Assembly: GCF_000512585.2 (NCBI RefSeq) | Contig: NC_089245.1 | Span: forward strand, 310,001 to 374,000 | Reading direction: 5' to 3' | DNA: 64,000 nucleotides | DNA from: Kwoniella bestiolae CBS 10118 | Taxonomy: Eukaryota > Basidiomycota > Tremellomycetes > Tremellales > Cryptococcaceae | Shown: positions 1-11,687 of the stretch, in pieces | Layout: each line of letters begins with the position of its first letter | How positions within the stretch are numbered: position 1 is the first letter of the stretch | The notes under the pieces: model-generated | The model's database searches: none | Told to the model about the DNA's origin: nothing | Seen by the model: the letters and a program-made list of their open reading frames with translations, nothing else | Translations under genes and position numbers: made by a program

Positions 1-609
1 TGATCCCCGAATATCGCTCTACCCCTCTTCGAGAGAACCATGAATCCCATCCTTGCATCTTGCTCGTCTATGCTCCTGTGTAGATCACAAGGTTAGCAAG
101 ATACCTCATATCTCGCGGAAGAGGATACACACGACGATCAGTCTACACGTTGGAAAGAGAACCCACCTCTTGGCCAGTTCTCCTCTATACGTAACATCCT
201 CCAACGAGTCTGAAGAAAGTGCGATGCCAGGTATGAACAAACCCAGCGAGATCAACGCTTCGAGTATGATCTGCGTTATACATCGTCAGTAAACATCTGT
301 CAACGTACATGAAGGAAGAAGGCACTCACAGAGGTAGGTAATGTTCCGGTGGGTCTCGAAAGTGCTTTCAAAGTGGATAGATCTACACCACCCCATATCA
401 TCCCGTAAGTCAGTCAGAAAGTCGTTCCAGCTTGTTGTGGTAGCACCAAGACATACGCTCATAAGTCGAGAATGCAGCTACAATCAACCCATCAACCCAT
501 CAGCCTCAATCCCACCACGATACGCCATATGAGAAAGAAAAGTTGATATACCGTGTACCAAAGCTAGAACAGCAATCACCACCAGAGCTTGACCTAGTAT
601 CTTTGACAT
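1..609 (-). CDS. EMC5: ER membrane protein complex subunit 5 (EMC5/MMgT family), 3' end outside window
   Basis: Five exons are visible on the minus strand: 552-609, 457-477, 330-382, 167-270 and 75 down to the window edge. The start is the ATG at 609, giving MSKILGQALVVIAVLALVHAAF, a first membrane helix that closely resembles the N-terminus of the EMC5/MMgT family. Later exons give a second hydrophobic helix (ILEALISLGLFIPGI) and the family-typical end 'FMVLSKRGRAIF'. EMC5 is a two-helix subunit of the ER membrane complex, which inserts tail-anchored and multi-pass proteins; older literature calls it a magnesium transporter. Exon 2 is only 21 bases long. The upstream in-frame extension to 822 lacks family similarity, so I chose 609. 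The gene is divergent from the protease gene at 1034. The C-terminal residues lie outside the window. Confidence 0.85.
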
Positions 610-1033
610 CTTGGGTGTCTCCTTGCTATATGCCACGGCTGGTATATGCTGATCAAAACAGTGTTCAAGAATGAATACCTCTTCCAACTGATCGTATTCC
701 AGCTGTCGTAGACAGACGGAATCAAATGTCAGGTGAATCTCGGTCATGATCACCTCGGTCATTGGCCACTCTGTCTCTCTCTCTCCTACGTCAGCTTTCA
801 CTCGAACATGACCCAAAATCAACCGACGACGCGTAATTTGGTATTTGCTTATACATCAACCTATTTACAATGGTACCAATGTAGATATCAAATGCATATC
901 ATATAGCATCGATCATATCCCTCGGTAGGGAAGATCGTTTCGAACTAAATCAAATCAATATCAAATCTGATCACAAGCAAAATCAAGAGCAACGCCCATC
1001 CAGAGAAAGTAATCGATCGATCACCTGCCCAAG
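610..1033. promoter_or_regulatory. Divergent promoter region EMC5 / WSS1
   Basis: 424 bases between two head-to-head start codons, so both promoters must lie here. The stretch is AT-rich near 840-1000. I see no convincing TATA box and no extra gene. Confidence 0.5.
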
Positions 1034-2722
1034 ATGGTCAACGAAGTCCCGTTGATATCTAGGTTCGAGCATCTACCTGGCCGACCCAAATCTGACGAAG
1101 CGAGGTACGTCCCCTTCATTAGGCTATTCACCTATAGCTTAGGACAGACTGTATTGATGTATTTACGTTGGGATAGACCATTATTAGAGAAAATAGCGAG
1201 TCAGGTGAAACCAATAATGAAGAAACGAGGATGGAAAGTTGGAACGCTGGCTGAGGTGTGTATACCTACTCTAACGAATCATCAACCATCAACCATCAGA
1301 CCAGTACCTCTCGCCTCAGAGATATGACGAGGAAGACCTGCTGACTATTCTGCTTCTGTCGCTCCAGTTCCTACCCTCCAACCCATCGTTACTTGGTCTT
1401 AACACAAATGCAGGACAACGTATAAACCTGCGTTTGAGACCGCCTGGTAGTGAGAATACGTTTTACGAATATGACCAATTGGTATTGGTGATGCTTCATG
1501 AGGTACGTTGGAGCACTAGTCATATCTGATTACAGTATACCAATTACCGACACGGTTAGCTTTTGAATGATGGTTGCTGATCTCCCTGGTTTATTGTACA
1601 GCTAACACACAACGTACATGGCCCACACGATGCCAAATTTTACAAGTTGCTGGAAGAACTGGAAGAAGAGTACTACGAGTTGAAACGCAAGGGATATTCA
1701 GGTGGGCTAATCTGCTTGATCGTCATTATCAAGTGTCCTAGCCATAGGCACATATAGCTAATTCTCGTTGTGATCACGTTTCAGGCGAAGGTTTCCACGG
1801 TCAAGGTAACCACCTATCAGGCCAACGAGTTCCCGAACATATCGGTAGATTGAAGGGTCTCGAAGCTGCTCAGAAGAGGATGGATGTGCAGAAGGTTATT
1901 GGACGGGGAGAGGTGTTAGGTGGGAGTAGGGCTGGGGGGAGGAGTATGAAAGAGTTGATCGTTGAGGTGAGCACCGCTTATCCTTTTCTTTGTAAATCGG
2001 TATACGAAAAAGCGCTTTCATACATTATTATCATTGAGGAATAATGGGTAGAGGAGATGTAGCAGTACTGACTTCATCGTCAACTTCAGGCTGCGGAAAG
2101 AAGGTTACGAGACGATAAATCTTGTGCGGTAGGACATGGGCTGGAAGCTGAGAACGAAAGTAAAAAGGCTCAGAAGGAGAGTGTCGGTGTGGATGCTGTT
2201 GATTTGGAGATTGATAAGGAAAGTGGAACGGGTGGAATGGCGGATGGTGGTAGCAAGGTGATTGATCTTACTGGGGATAGTGACGAAGAGGTATCACTGG
2301 AAAAGCAGGAATCAAAGGAAAAATCGATATCAAAGAGAACATTGGAGAAGCCTTCTATACCATCTTCATCCTCGAAAGCGACTACACCACGTCCCACACC
2401 TACGAGTCAGCCTTCGTCGCGCCCTGCTCCATACCCTTCTTCTAATTCTCAACCCCCATCATCAACCACAAGCACATCCAAGCCCAAACCAAAGGCAAAA
2501 CCTGAGACGCAAGAATGGACATGCGAGACATGTACACTCGTCAATCCCCCACTTGTGACGACGTGCGAAGCTTGTCTTACTCCCAGACCATCTGCTACAC
2601 CAATACCAGCCGAGGGAATTAGGACAGATCAGGGATGGTATTGCTCGATATGTACTGCCGGACCTAATGATATGGAGAGATGGAGTTGTGGGGTTTGTGG
2701 GGAAGTTAGGAAGTGGGGTTAG
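1034..2722 (+). CDS. WSS1: WLM-domain metalloprotease, Wss1-like DNA-protein crosslink protease
   Basis: Six exons (1034-1104, 1177-1255, 1368-1502, 1602-1701, 1785-1966, 2090-2722) join to 399 residues. The WLM domain fills about residues 15-190. Its zinc site HELTHNVHGPHD (HExxH plus a third His) is split by an intron between the first E and L. The segment 'IASQVKPIMKKRGWKVGTLAE' is typical of this family. The C-terminal half is low-complexity. It holds an acidic SUMO-interacting motif (VIDLTGDSDEE) and then two RanBP2-type zinc fingers (WTCETCTL..CEAC and WYCSICTA..CGVC). In yeast, Wss1 cuts proteins crosslinked to DNA and works with SUMO and Cdc48. The layout protease, SIM, zinc fingers fits recruitment to SUMOylated crosslinks. 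All catalytic residues are present. The start at 1034 is the first ATG in frame. Confidence 0.88.
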
Positions 2723-3752
2723 TACGATACAATTAGGTTATGTTGTCAGTACATGAGTTGTTGTTGTATATAGGTATAATCGATGTAGCATAATTATCAT
2801 GTTAGACTCGCATCTCTTCGTCTTGTAACATCGGATAAAGGGATCTGTTGACGTTGTCTGCAAGAGTGTGCCCATTCAATGGCATCTGGGTAATATCAGT
2901 CTTGCAGTGGCGAATCGAGTGGCGAATCCATAATACGGTGTTGAAACTGAGATTGCCCAAACATCTGAATCATCATTGCGTCGATCTTTTCAACACAGAT
3001 CTAGGTTAATCCCATTGAAAAATGGAAGATCCGCTTCGGCTTGGTCCCAAAGGGAAGCAGTGCCTCGATGGAAAAACTCGAATTGAATGGATGAATCAAG
3101 ATACTTCTGTATTACGCATTCACAGTGAGATCCGGCCGTCTCACCGTATACTGTATGGATGAGGAGATAGCAAGGAAATAAACTCTGAACACTGTTTTCA
3201 ATCCGCGGATTCACGTTGGATATACTGTAATTTCAAGTGCCACTCTGATCCCACCGAAATGAACCGCCGAATAATTCCTAATTCCTGTTTTTTCTATGGA
3301 TGGGTAGGAGATATTCCTTTGAAACACGTGGTCATTTACCCCATTAATTACCGGATATGGTAAGAAATCGTCTCTAAATGGGGGCTAAGCAGTTTTTCAC
3401 TCCTCCCACTTTTTCAACTTTTTTTCATCGCCGCCCAGGATACACCATACACCACCACACACCACTGCACGTTGGATACACATCTCATTCATCTATATCT
3501 ACCATTCCATCCTTATCATTTTCACCATCTCTCCCCCTTTTCCTTTTTTCTCTTTTCTCCATATCTCATACACTTGTTTCCCCTCGCGGATCAAGCCACA
3601 TCCTGTATTTCGTATACACAAGTAAACGCTCTCTGTTTCAGTAGACGTATCTATCACTAGACTCGAACAAACGATCTAGTCAAGAAAACAAGAAAAATCC
3701 AAAAAAGGTCTATTCTATCTCCTTCACCTTATCACAATAGAAATATCCAAAA
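2723..3752. promoter_or_regulatory. Intergenic region and 5' UTR/promoter of elongation factor 3
   Basis: No gene seen. From about 3400 to 3560 the plus strand is strongly C/T-rich, as is usual upstream of very highly expressed fungal genes, and the region just before 3752 is A-rich. The first, largely non-coding exon of the TEF3 transcript ends at 3752. Confidence 0.55.
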
Positions 3753-6700
3753 GTGAGTTATCGATCAACCTCCATTCTACCATCTGCTATCTGAACGATC
3801 ATGCTGATATCGAGTCAGTGGCTCCTGCTGCTATGAACCCCTCTCCCTCTGCCAAAGCTGGCGCTTTCGACCTCGCCACCCTCTTCGTCGCTGACAAAGC
3901 CGCTCGAGATGAGGCTGCCGTCGAGCTCGCCAACGCTGCCAAGAAGAACGGTGTCGAGTTCTTCGGTCAGATCGGTCTGAACGATGCCCTCGTAAAGGTG
4001 AGTCGATTACTCTTCTTTGCTTCTCGATGCACCACTGCAACAAGCTGGATCTCAAATTTTCTATTGAGTGGTGGCGACGCGCGCGAAGTAAATTTTCAAC
4101 TACACACATGTGCTAACAATGTTTTCTTTGTCTATGTAGGCTCTTACCGACAAGAAATCACCCGCTGCCCGAGAAGGTGCCGCCAGTGCCATTTCCACCC
4201 TCTTGGAGAACGGTGCCGCCCCATTGCTCGAACCATACATTGTCTCCTCTGCACCAGCCACTCCCTTCCCAGCTCTCCTCGAAGCTTTCGCCGACAAGGC
4301 CAAGGAAGTCCAAGCCGCTTCTCTCGCCGCCGTCAAGGCCCTCGTCCAGACCATGAACCCATGGGCTACCTTCGTCATCCTCCCCGCTTTACTCAACCAG
4401 ATCAAGACTGCCGGTAAATGGCAAATCAAGTCTGGTTCATTGGATGTCCTCCAACAGCTCATTTCATCTGCTCACGACCAAATGGCCCAAGCGATGCCTG
4501 ACTTGATCCCCGTCCTCGCTGAGGCCGTCTGGGACACCAAGTCCGAAGTCAAGAAGGCTGCCAAGGTTACCCTCGAGAAGGCTTGTGCTCTGTGTGAGAA
4601 CAAGGATGTGAGTATAGCTGTTTATACATTACTTGATTTCTTGATGCTGATCACTTTGACTAGATTGAAAAATTCATCCCCGCTTTGATCAAATCCCTCC
4701 TCAACCCCATCGAGGAAGTACCAAAGACCATCACACTCCTTTCCGCCACCACCTTCGTTTCCGAAGTCACTGCCCCTACCATCTCCCTTATCGCTCCTCT
4801 TCTTATCAGAGGTCTCGATGAGCGACCCACCGCCACCAAGAGAAAGGTCTGTGTTATCGCCGATAACATGTCCAAATTGGTCGACTCCGAATACACCGTC
4901 CGACCTTTCCTTCCTCGATTGCTCCCCGGTCTTATCAAGACTTCCGAAACCATCGCTGATCCCGAAGCCCGATCAGTCGCCAACCGAGCTATCACTACCC
5001 TCCGAAGAATCGGTAAAGTCCCAGAAAGCTCTGACGGTTCCGATCTCCCTCCTCTCAAGATCGCCGAAGGTCCTGCTCTTGCTACCAACTTCGTCGCTTT
5101 GATCAAGAAGGACGGTATCTCCGTTGAACAAGTTAACCCTGCTATTGCCTACGCCGGTGTCCTTGCTGCCTCTCTCGTTAACGCTCACAATTACGAGCAG
5201 AAAACCTGGGAAGCCGCTCTCCCCTCATACATCAAACTTGCTCTCCCATCTTACGATCCTCTCCCCGCCGTCAGAGAACTTCTCCAAAAGAAGGCTGACG
5301 AGGAAGAGTCCGACGAACTCAAGTTCGATGACGAGGAAGAAGGTGAAGATCTCTGTAACATTGAACAATTCAACTTGGCTTACGGCGCCAAGATCTTGTT
5401 GCACCACGCCTCCATGAGATTGAAGAGAGGTCACCGATACGGTCTCTGTGGTAGAAACGGTACCGGTAAATCCACCCTCATGAACGCCATCATCAACAAC
5501 CAAGTCGAAGGTTTCCCTCCCCCCACCGAAGTCCGAACCTTCTACGTCCAACACGACATCGATGGTTCCGAGGAGGAGATCTCCATCATCGACTGGGTCC
5601 TCGGAGACAAGCGATTGCTCGCTGACGAGGCTGAAATCCGATCTACCCTCGAGTCGGTCGGTTTCGATGCCGTCAAGCAAAAGCACTCCATCGGTTCTCT
5701 TTCCGGTGGTTGGAAGATGAAGCTCGCTCTTGCCCGAGCCATGCTTTTCAAGGCCGATATCTTGTTGCTCGATGAACCTACCAACCACTTGGATGTCCTC
5801 AACGTCGACTGGGTCATCAACTACCTTACCTCCCTTACCCAATGTACCTCCATCATCGTTTCTCACGACTCCGACTTCTTGAACAGAACCATCACCGATG
5901 TTCTCCACTTGAACAACTTCAAGCTCAAGAGATACCCAGGTAACCTTGAAGCCTTCGTCGGCATGGTCCCCGAAGCCAAGGCTTACTTCCAACTTGATGT
6001 TGCCGAGGAATACCAATTCAAGCTCCCCGCTCCCCCTCTTCTTGATGGTGTCAAGACCAAGGAGAAGTCTTTGCTCAAGATGCGAAACGTCAACTTCCAG
6101 TACCCTGGTTCTCCCGTTCAACAGTTATACGACATCTCCCTTCAAGTCTCTCTCTCTTCTCGAGTCGCTGTTCTCGGTCCTAACGGTTCCGGTAAATCCA
6201 CCTTGGTCAAGCTTTTGACCGGTGAGACTGAACCTAACAAGGGTGGTCAAGTATGGAAACACCCTAACTTGGTCATCGGTTACGTTGCCCAACACGCTTT
6301 CCACCACATCGATAACCACTTGGACTCTACTCCTCTCGAGTACATGTTGTGGCGATACCAGACCGGTGAGGATCTTGAGGAAATGAACAAGGCCAACCGA
6401 GTCATGACCGAGGAAGAGAAGGCTAAGATGAAGGAAGGTGCCGTCGTCGTCAAGGAAGGTGTCAAGCGATTGATCGACGAGCTTGTTGCCCGAAAGAAGT
6501 TGAAGCAATCTTACGAATACGAGGTCTCCTTCAAGGGTCTCTCCTCCGCCGAGAACATGTGGTTGTCTCGAGATGAATTGGTCGCTCGAGGTTTCGAGAA
6601 GAAGGTCATGGAACTCGATACCCGAGAAGCTCAACGATTGGGTCTCATGAGACCTTTGGTCCGACGAGAAATCGAGAAGCACTTCGAAGATTTCGGTTTG

Positions 6701-7183
6701 GAATCCGAGTTCGTCTCTCACAACTCTATGAGAGGTCTCTCCGGTGGACAGAAAGTCAAGGTCGTCTTGGGTGCTGCTACATGGCGACGACCTCACATCA
6801 TCTGTTTGGATGAACCTACCAACTATCTCGACAGAGAGTCTCTCGCTGCCCTTATCGCCGCCTTGAAGAACTTCGAAGGTGGTGTCTTGATCATTACCCA
6901 CAACAGAGAGTTCTCCGAATCCATCTGTTCGGAAGTATGGGCCATGAGGGATGGTCACCTCGAAGCCTCCGGTCACAACTGGGTAGAAGGTCAGGGATCC
7001 GGTGAAAGAATTGACAAGAAGAAGGACGACGATGATGAAGTCGAGTATGACGCTTTGGGTAACCCCATCGCCAAGGCCAAGAAGGAGAAGAAGGTCTCAG
7101 CCGCTGATAAGCGAAAGGCCAAGAAGGACCGAATGGCCCGAAGAAAGAGAGGTGAAGAAGTATTCACTGATGAGGAATTGTAA
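3752..7183 (+). CDS. TEF3: Translation elongation factor 3 (eEF3, ABC-F-like ATPase)
   Basis: Exons 3752 (one coding base), 3819-3997, 4140-4607 and 4664-7183 join to 1055 residues; yeast eEF3 has 1044. The start ATG is formed by splicing: A at 3752, then an intron with GTGAGT donor and CAG acceptor (3753-3818), then TG at 3819. An internal ATG at 3833 is the fallback start. N-terminal HEAT-type helices fill about residues 1-320. The first ABC domain has Walker A GRNGTGKST near 480, LSGGWKMKLALA near 562 and DEPTNHLD. The second has GPNGSGKST near 721, a chromodomain-like insert, LSGGQKVKVVLG near 908 and DEPTNYLD. The C-terminus is lysine-rich. eEF3 is the fungal ribosome ATPase that helps release E-site tRNA. 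The long last exon shows strong C-ending codon bias, as expected for high expression. Confidence 0.95.
3753..3818 (+). other. Intron that splits the start codon of elongation factor 3
   Basis: 66-base intron with donor GTGAGT at 3753, a possible branch site CTGAA/CTGAT around 3791-3806, and acceptor TCAG at 3815-3818. Removing it joins A(3752) to TG(3819-3820), giving ATG GCT CCT GCT GCT ATG AAC in the eEF3 frame. Unspliced RNA would have to start at the internal ATG at 3833. Confidence 0.65.
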
Positions 7184-7682
7184 GGGAATTCTTTAGGGTT
7201 ATATTTTATAAGTTGCATTTTATAGACATACCTTATAGATTTCTATTCCTTTCTTTCGTCAGTGGTTTTTCCGGATATTTCTTCATTACTTAATTTCTTC
7301 TGCTGGAAGCTCTTCCATAGCTTAGCTTAGCTCATGACTCGTCATGTATACCCAACGTAGGGACGGTGTCCTAATTCTCAAATTGATCGGTTGCAAGCTC
7401 AAGTACAGAATGAACAGATTGCATAAGCTTGATACGCGAGATTTGATGTCCGCACACAAAGTGCCACATCACCACCACTCGGGCAGAAATGCCTTACCAG
7501 ATGTATTAACAGGGAGTCGTAAAGCGATGTTAGAGGTCGCACAGAATACCAGGCAGTCATGACATGCATCGGAACTCGAGTCAGTGTGATGCATCTACAT
7601 GCAGAGGTTTGAGCTCAGCTGACCGAATTACAGTGTACTGTAAGCCCAGTATGCTGTATATCAATATATACTTTGTACGGGC
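7184..7682. other. Intergenic, TEF3 3' flank
   Basis: Contains the TEF3 3' UTR, which is T-rich with no fixed poly(A) motif. Nothing else could be supported. Confidence 0.4.
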
Positions 7683-8189
7683 TCAATGATCCACCTCCGG
7701 AACATCCAGACCGCATTTCGTGTAATCTTGATCCCACAGAATACGCATCCTATACTTCCTTTGGAGGTCAACAATGGATCTGCTGAAGTTTGACCTTGCG
7801 GCAGATTGGGAGGCCGTCCCCAAAGATCCAATGTAGGCATTGATGGACTCGTCTAGCTGCCTTTGGTCTTTGAGTCTATCTTCGGCGGAGAGAGATGTCC
7901 TCAGATCGAGAGTCCTGTCAAACCGATGCATCAAGTCGTGAACTTTGGGTCCAAGTTGTAATGTTTTCAATATGTTCAAAAGCATCAGTTACACTCAATC
8001 AGCTAATAAGATCGTTGTTGGTAAGGTCGTGAATGAGTGAGAAGAGATTGATGATATACTGTATTGTATACAGTACTGTGACTTACCGTTAGTTTCGATC
8101 GCGGTTTTAGACATCGACGTTGCTGCATCTCTTCTTGCACTTTGACTCGGTCTTGGAGGTTTGTCGTCGGTTTCAGAGTGAAGGGGCAT
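7683..8189 (-). CDS. Small hypothetical protein (candidate gene, structure uncertain)
   Basis: Two open segments on the minus strand. 7683-7985 encodes 100 residues from its own ATG and is rich in charged helix formers (for example SLSAEDRLKDQRQLDESINA). 8087-8189 starts MPLHSETDDKPPRPSQ and ends at a good donor (GTAAGT at 8086). The nearest TAG acceptor would lead straight into a stop. Joining in frame needs an AAAG acceptor at 7943, which gives 120 residues. Either that splice is real or only the 7985 ORF is used. I recognise no family. The layout resembles the small gene at 10347-10825 (short polar N-terminus, one intron, charged helical C-terminus), so the two may be distant paralogues. 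Confidence 0.35.
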
Positions 8190-10346
8190 GATGTATACTG
8201 TATGGACCAGTGTATGAAACTAACAAAATCCAGTTGCAGACTAGACCCTCTAAGGTGGCTCTCCATGAAATAGATCACACCCGTTAACAGATCAGGCTCT
8301 CTATGGTGAAATTTGTGGAAATTTCAGCTGCCTACACAGCATGCATCATCAAATTCTAAACACCCCCCAAGGGTTCCTTACACTTCTATAGACCATGAGA
8401 CCCAATTGGACGGCATCTTGAATGCATGGGAGGCTGAACAAGCTAATTACTTTTTTGATGTCTGGAGATTCCGCACCAATTGATCTATTTCGGGGTGTGA
8501 TCTACTTCACGGTGAGCCATGTTATCTAAGTAGTCGGGCAAGAGATCGAAATCCAAAGAAAGTGGGGATTATTGTGAGTTGTAGTGATCCGAGTGTATGC
8601 AAGAGAATAATACTGGCGACCTATATATATGCTTTTGAGCTCAGTAAGGTTGTGTTCAGTAGGTAGGTCTTGCTCATTCTGGGAACCTTTGATGTCATCT
8701 TATGGTGTCATCTTGTGTTGCGTTTCATGTGCCACATCCCATTGATCAACGCAGAGCAGGGGTTGGTGATGTAGTGAAGCAAGGAGCGCTCTGAGGTACT
8801 CTTCCTCGGCGTGACAGAAATGGGTGAACATTGAAAGATGCAGGCATAACGGCGATTCCAGCCGTCGCTCTGAACTGACGCAATGCTTCTTTTGCGCCGT
8901 CCTGGATACTCCGTCGACTCAGTCGTTTCCCTTATGACGAGAATCGTAAGTCACAAATTCTTGCTGAGCTGGAACGCTAGCCGCCCTTTTGTCGATCCCT
9001 GTCCCTTGAGGTATCTGGAAAATGTGGCCATAGAATGTTGTCGTTCTCTTTGAGGTCACAGAGAAAGCTGTTAAGATCATAAGACATCTTGCCTACCTCG
9101 GAAGTAGAAAACAGTGGAATGAGATCCAATCTGTCACCTACAAACGGAGCTGTTTTCTGCTTTGTACGCTGCGTCCAATTTGCTCTCTAATTGCGTGGGT
9201 ACAGAAGCATTCTCGCCACTGGGTTTACCAATCTCACAGCGATTCACCTTGTTGCGTCCCTTCCCGTAATGTACTGTATACTCTGTGCGCTTATGATCGA
9301 AGAGGAGCTTGAGGTGTAGACTCTCCGCGATCTGAGGTGGAGCTGTCAAGGGAACAAGTGCAAAGACCGCCTACTCCGAGACTTAAAAGAGCTTTCAATA
9401 TCCGCCTGCCGTGGATACGTCAAGGGCGTATGCACAGGTTCGATCCTTCCATTGGAATCTACCTTTATAGTCTCCCGTATGGCTAATCTCCTTTGTCCGT
9501 AAAGTATACGATTGAAGGTTCGCATACAGCAAGGAGCAGGCAGCAAGGAGCAGGCATACCATGACTTATTCTGTCTTGCTATGGACACTCATATTACCAA
9601 GGACGATGGCTAGGAGGCACGCGACGGATAGAGAAATTCAGTGAACGCTTTAGAAACACCTTACAGTTTCTGATCTTCGCGGCATCGCAGCGTCTTTCAT
9701 GAGGAAGTGGACTACTGTCGTGAGAAGCTGCCTTAACGGCCCATGCACATCAAGGGGAGGCGGACTTGATAGTGCAGGATTGTCGTAATCATTTCTAGAT
9801 GGAAGACTAATTTGCCGAACTCAGCATCTCGTCATATCGTTTGTAATTTCCCTGCAAGAGCATCTTTGAAGGACCCAGCTGCCACTAGGAGATATCAGAG
9901 TATATTTCTGTTTAGTGTAAATATCGCGATAGCTGGTCTACGCTGTACTGGGGTGAGCTATACCGTCCCTTCCCCTTCTTTACATTTGCTGATTAAAATG
10001 ATGATTCCTCAATCACCTGTGTCCGAAGAGGCACCTTCACTGAGAGTCTGATCAGCAATGGGGTCAAGGCTTACAATGGTTCCCAATATGCATGCTCAGG
10101 ATGAACTTCTCGGGTGCTGTACAACCCTCTCAGGAAGCCAGAAAGTAGACGATCAGGTAAATGGTCACAATCAAGAAATATATACGCTGTACATAGGCAA
10201 TGCATGTCAGACCAATCAAGTCAAGTGACGGGCAAGTCACATGTTGTACCAACTTATGTGAAGTTGGCCAGATACTTCTCTGAAGAGGATAATGCTATGG
10301 GGAAATTCTTGCATTACTGAAAGCAGGAGGCATTTGGGGAAACGAA
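8190..10346. other. Gene-poor intergenic stretch
   Basis: No supportable gene. Open frames on the minus strand at 9134-9349 and 9346-9588 lack an ATG start or a clear splice partner. The region contains a 14-bp tandem duplication at 9527-9554 and several TACTGTA/TACAGTA words. Confidence 0.4.
9527..9554. repeat. 14-bp tandem duplication
   Basis: The unit cagcaaggagcagg occurs twice back to back. It lies in a region without a supported gene. Confidence 0.8.
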
Positions 10347-10825
10347 TCATCTCGATTGCTCTTCAGCCTTCGACCTACTCAAGGTGTATTCCACGGTGGC
10401 GCAAAATTCGTCGAATGTGTGATCCCGCTGCTTTTGAGACAACTCGCCAGCTTCCAGCGTTTCCATGTACTTTGCATTGATTGCTATGACCCGCTTTTCC
10501 AGCTGCTTTTTGGCATCGAGCGTTAGCGTGCTTGCACTGATAACATCGAGCAAATCCCAGCAAATCCTATCGGCTATAAGAGAAGGAAGACAGGGAATAG
10601 GTAAGTCCTCCTGCGTTCGCCCTTCGGACGATCGCTGCTTTGCCTGACAATCTAGAAGAAGCCAGCGCGCAAGGATTAGGGCGTCGGCGAAAACAAGCAG
10701 GACATACCTTTCTTGGACTTTCTTTCCGAAATTTCATGTTTCGTAGAAGCCATTAATTTATCGTACTTGTCTTGTGCCCCAGCACTGAGAGGTGCGTTTT
10801 TATCCGATCCTCCGGTAGAGCTCAT
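10347..10825 (-). CDS. Small hypothetical charged protein, 114 residues
   Basis: Exons 10708-10825 and 10347-10573 on the minus strand, joined across a 134-base intron with donor GTATGT and acceptor TTATAG, sum to 115 codons including the stop. The protein starts MSSTGGSDKNAPLSAG. Its C-terminal two-thirds is probably helical and charged (LTLDAKKQLEKRVIAINAKY; ELSQKQRDHTFDEF). There is no signal peptide or membrane helix, and I recognise no family. The splice signals and the clean frame across the junction make it more than a chance ORF. It may be a lineage-restricted gene and a distant relative of the candidate at 7683-8189. Confidence 0.45.
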
Positions 10826-11687
10826 TCTATGGATGCGGTGTGTATCAGGCGTTGTGGTTATAGGATCGTCGAGCTGCTTGTTTGGAAAGTGCTTCGTTGA
10901 GACGTTGAGACAAAGTTCGTCGTTCAGTTTCAATAGACCCCGGTACTAACCCTTCATGTAGTGAAGCCTGGCCGCCGGAGGTTGTTTTTTGGTCGACTCG
11001 ATTTGCTGTGATCAAATTTCAAGAGACACCAGCAGCTTCACGGACTTCCAACCCAGCTACTGCTGTGTTAGCGCACAAAAGAAGGATGAATGCTGCAAGA
11101 TCCCGCTTGGTAAGAATTCCCTCGTCCTCCTTTTGTTCGGTCACGGTCCTTTGAGCGCTGACGAGTGGTTTACAATGTAACGTCTCCTCTGAGAGCATTT
11201 GAGAGAGGTGTCAGTGCTTGGTCCTTTGAGATATATTCTGCGACGGGTATCGTATGATGAGACCCATACACATATCTGTTCTCTAATCCAAGGCAACAAA
11301 AGAAGGTGATTGCGATTCTCACCACCGCTGATGCCTTCGCCGCTTTCTCTTACCGAATAAAAGGAAAGCTTATCGAAATTTTCTCGCATGTAATGCAAGA
11401 ACGAAACACCGTGTACGTGAGGGTGAACTCAAGTCAGCTCAAGGGCCTGCCACTGCTGAAGTATCATATTGCAGTTGGCAGTCCAACTTGAGTCCTTTGC
11501 AAAGGTCAGCAGACTCGTCACATCCCACTGTACCTTTCAACTTGGTTAGTGAGCCAAGATTGCTGAAGAGCGTGAAGAGATCACGTACAAATTTAAAAGG
11601 AAAATCGCTGCATTATCTCAATTAGACTGATCATGGTGGAGCGTATCCAAGAGCAGCCTCGCACAAAGTATGGTAAATGGACTACGG
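10826..11687. other. Intergenic, no gene seen
   Basis: Several short open frames on both strands, none with splice-consistent extension or recognisable protein. This is the 3' flank of the RhoGAP gene and the upstream flank of the small gene at 10825. Confidence 0.4.

Noticed and set aside
3378..3660. Open frames in the C/T-rich region before TEF3
   Set aside because: Composition-driven (Ser/Phe/Leu/His only); this is promoter and leader DNA.
5225..6976. Long minus-strand open frames (298 and 283 codons) opposite TEF3
   Set aside because: They are the antisense shadow of a strongly codon-biased gene. They lack introns, family motifs and plausible starts.
9134..9588. Two overlapping minus-strand open frames as a possible gene
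   Set aside because: No ATG for the upstream part and no splice pair that joins them in frame.
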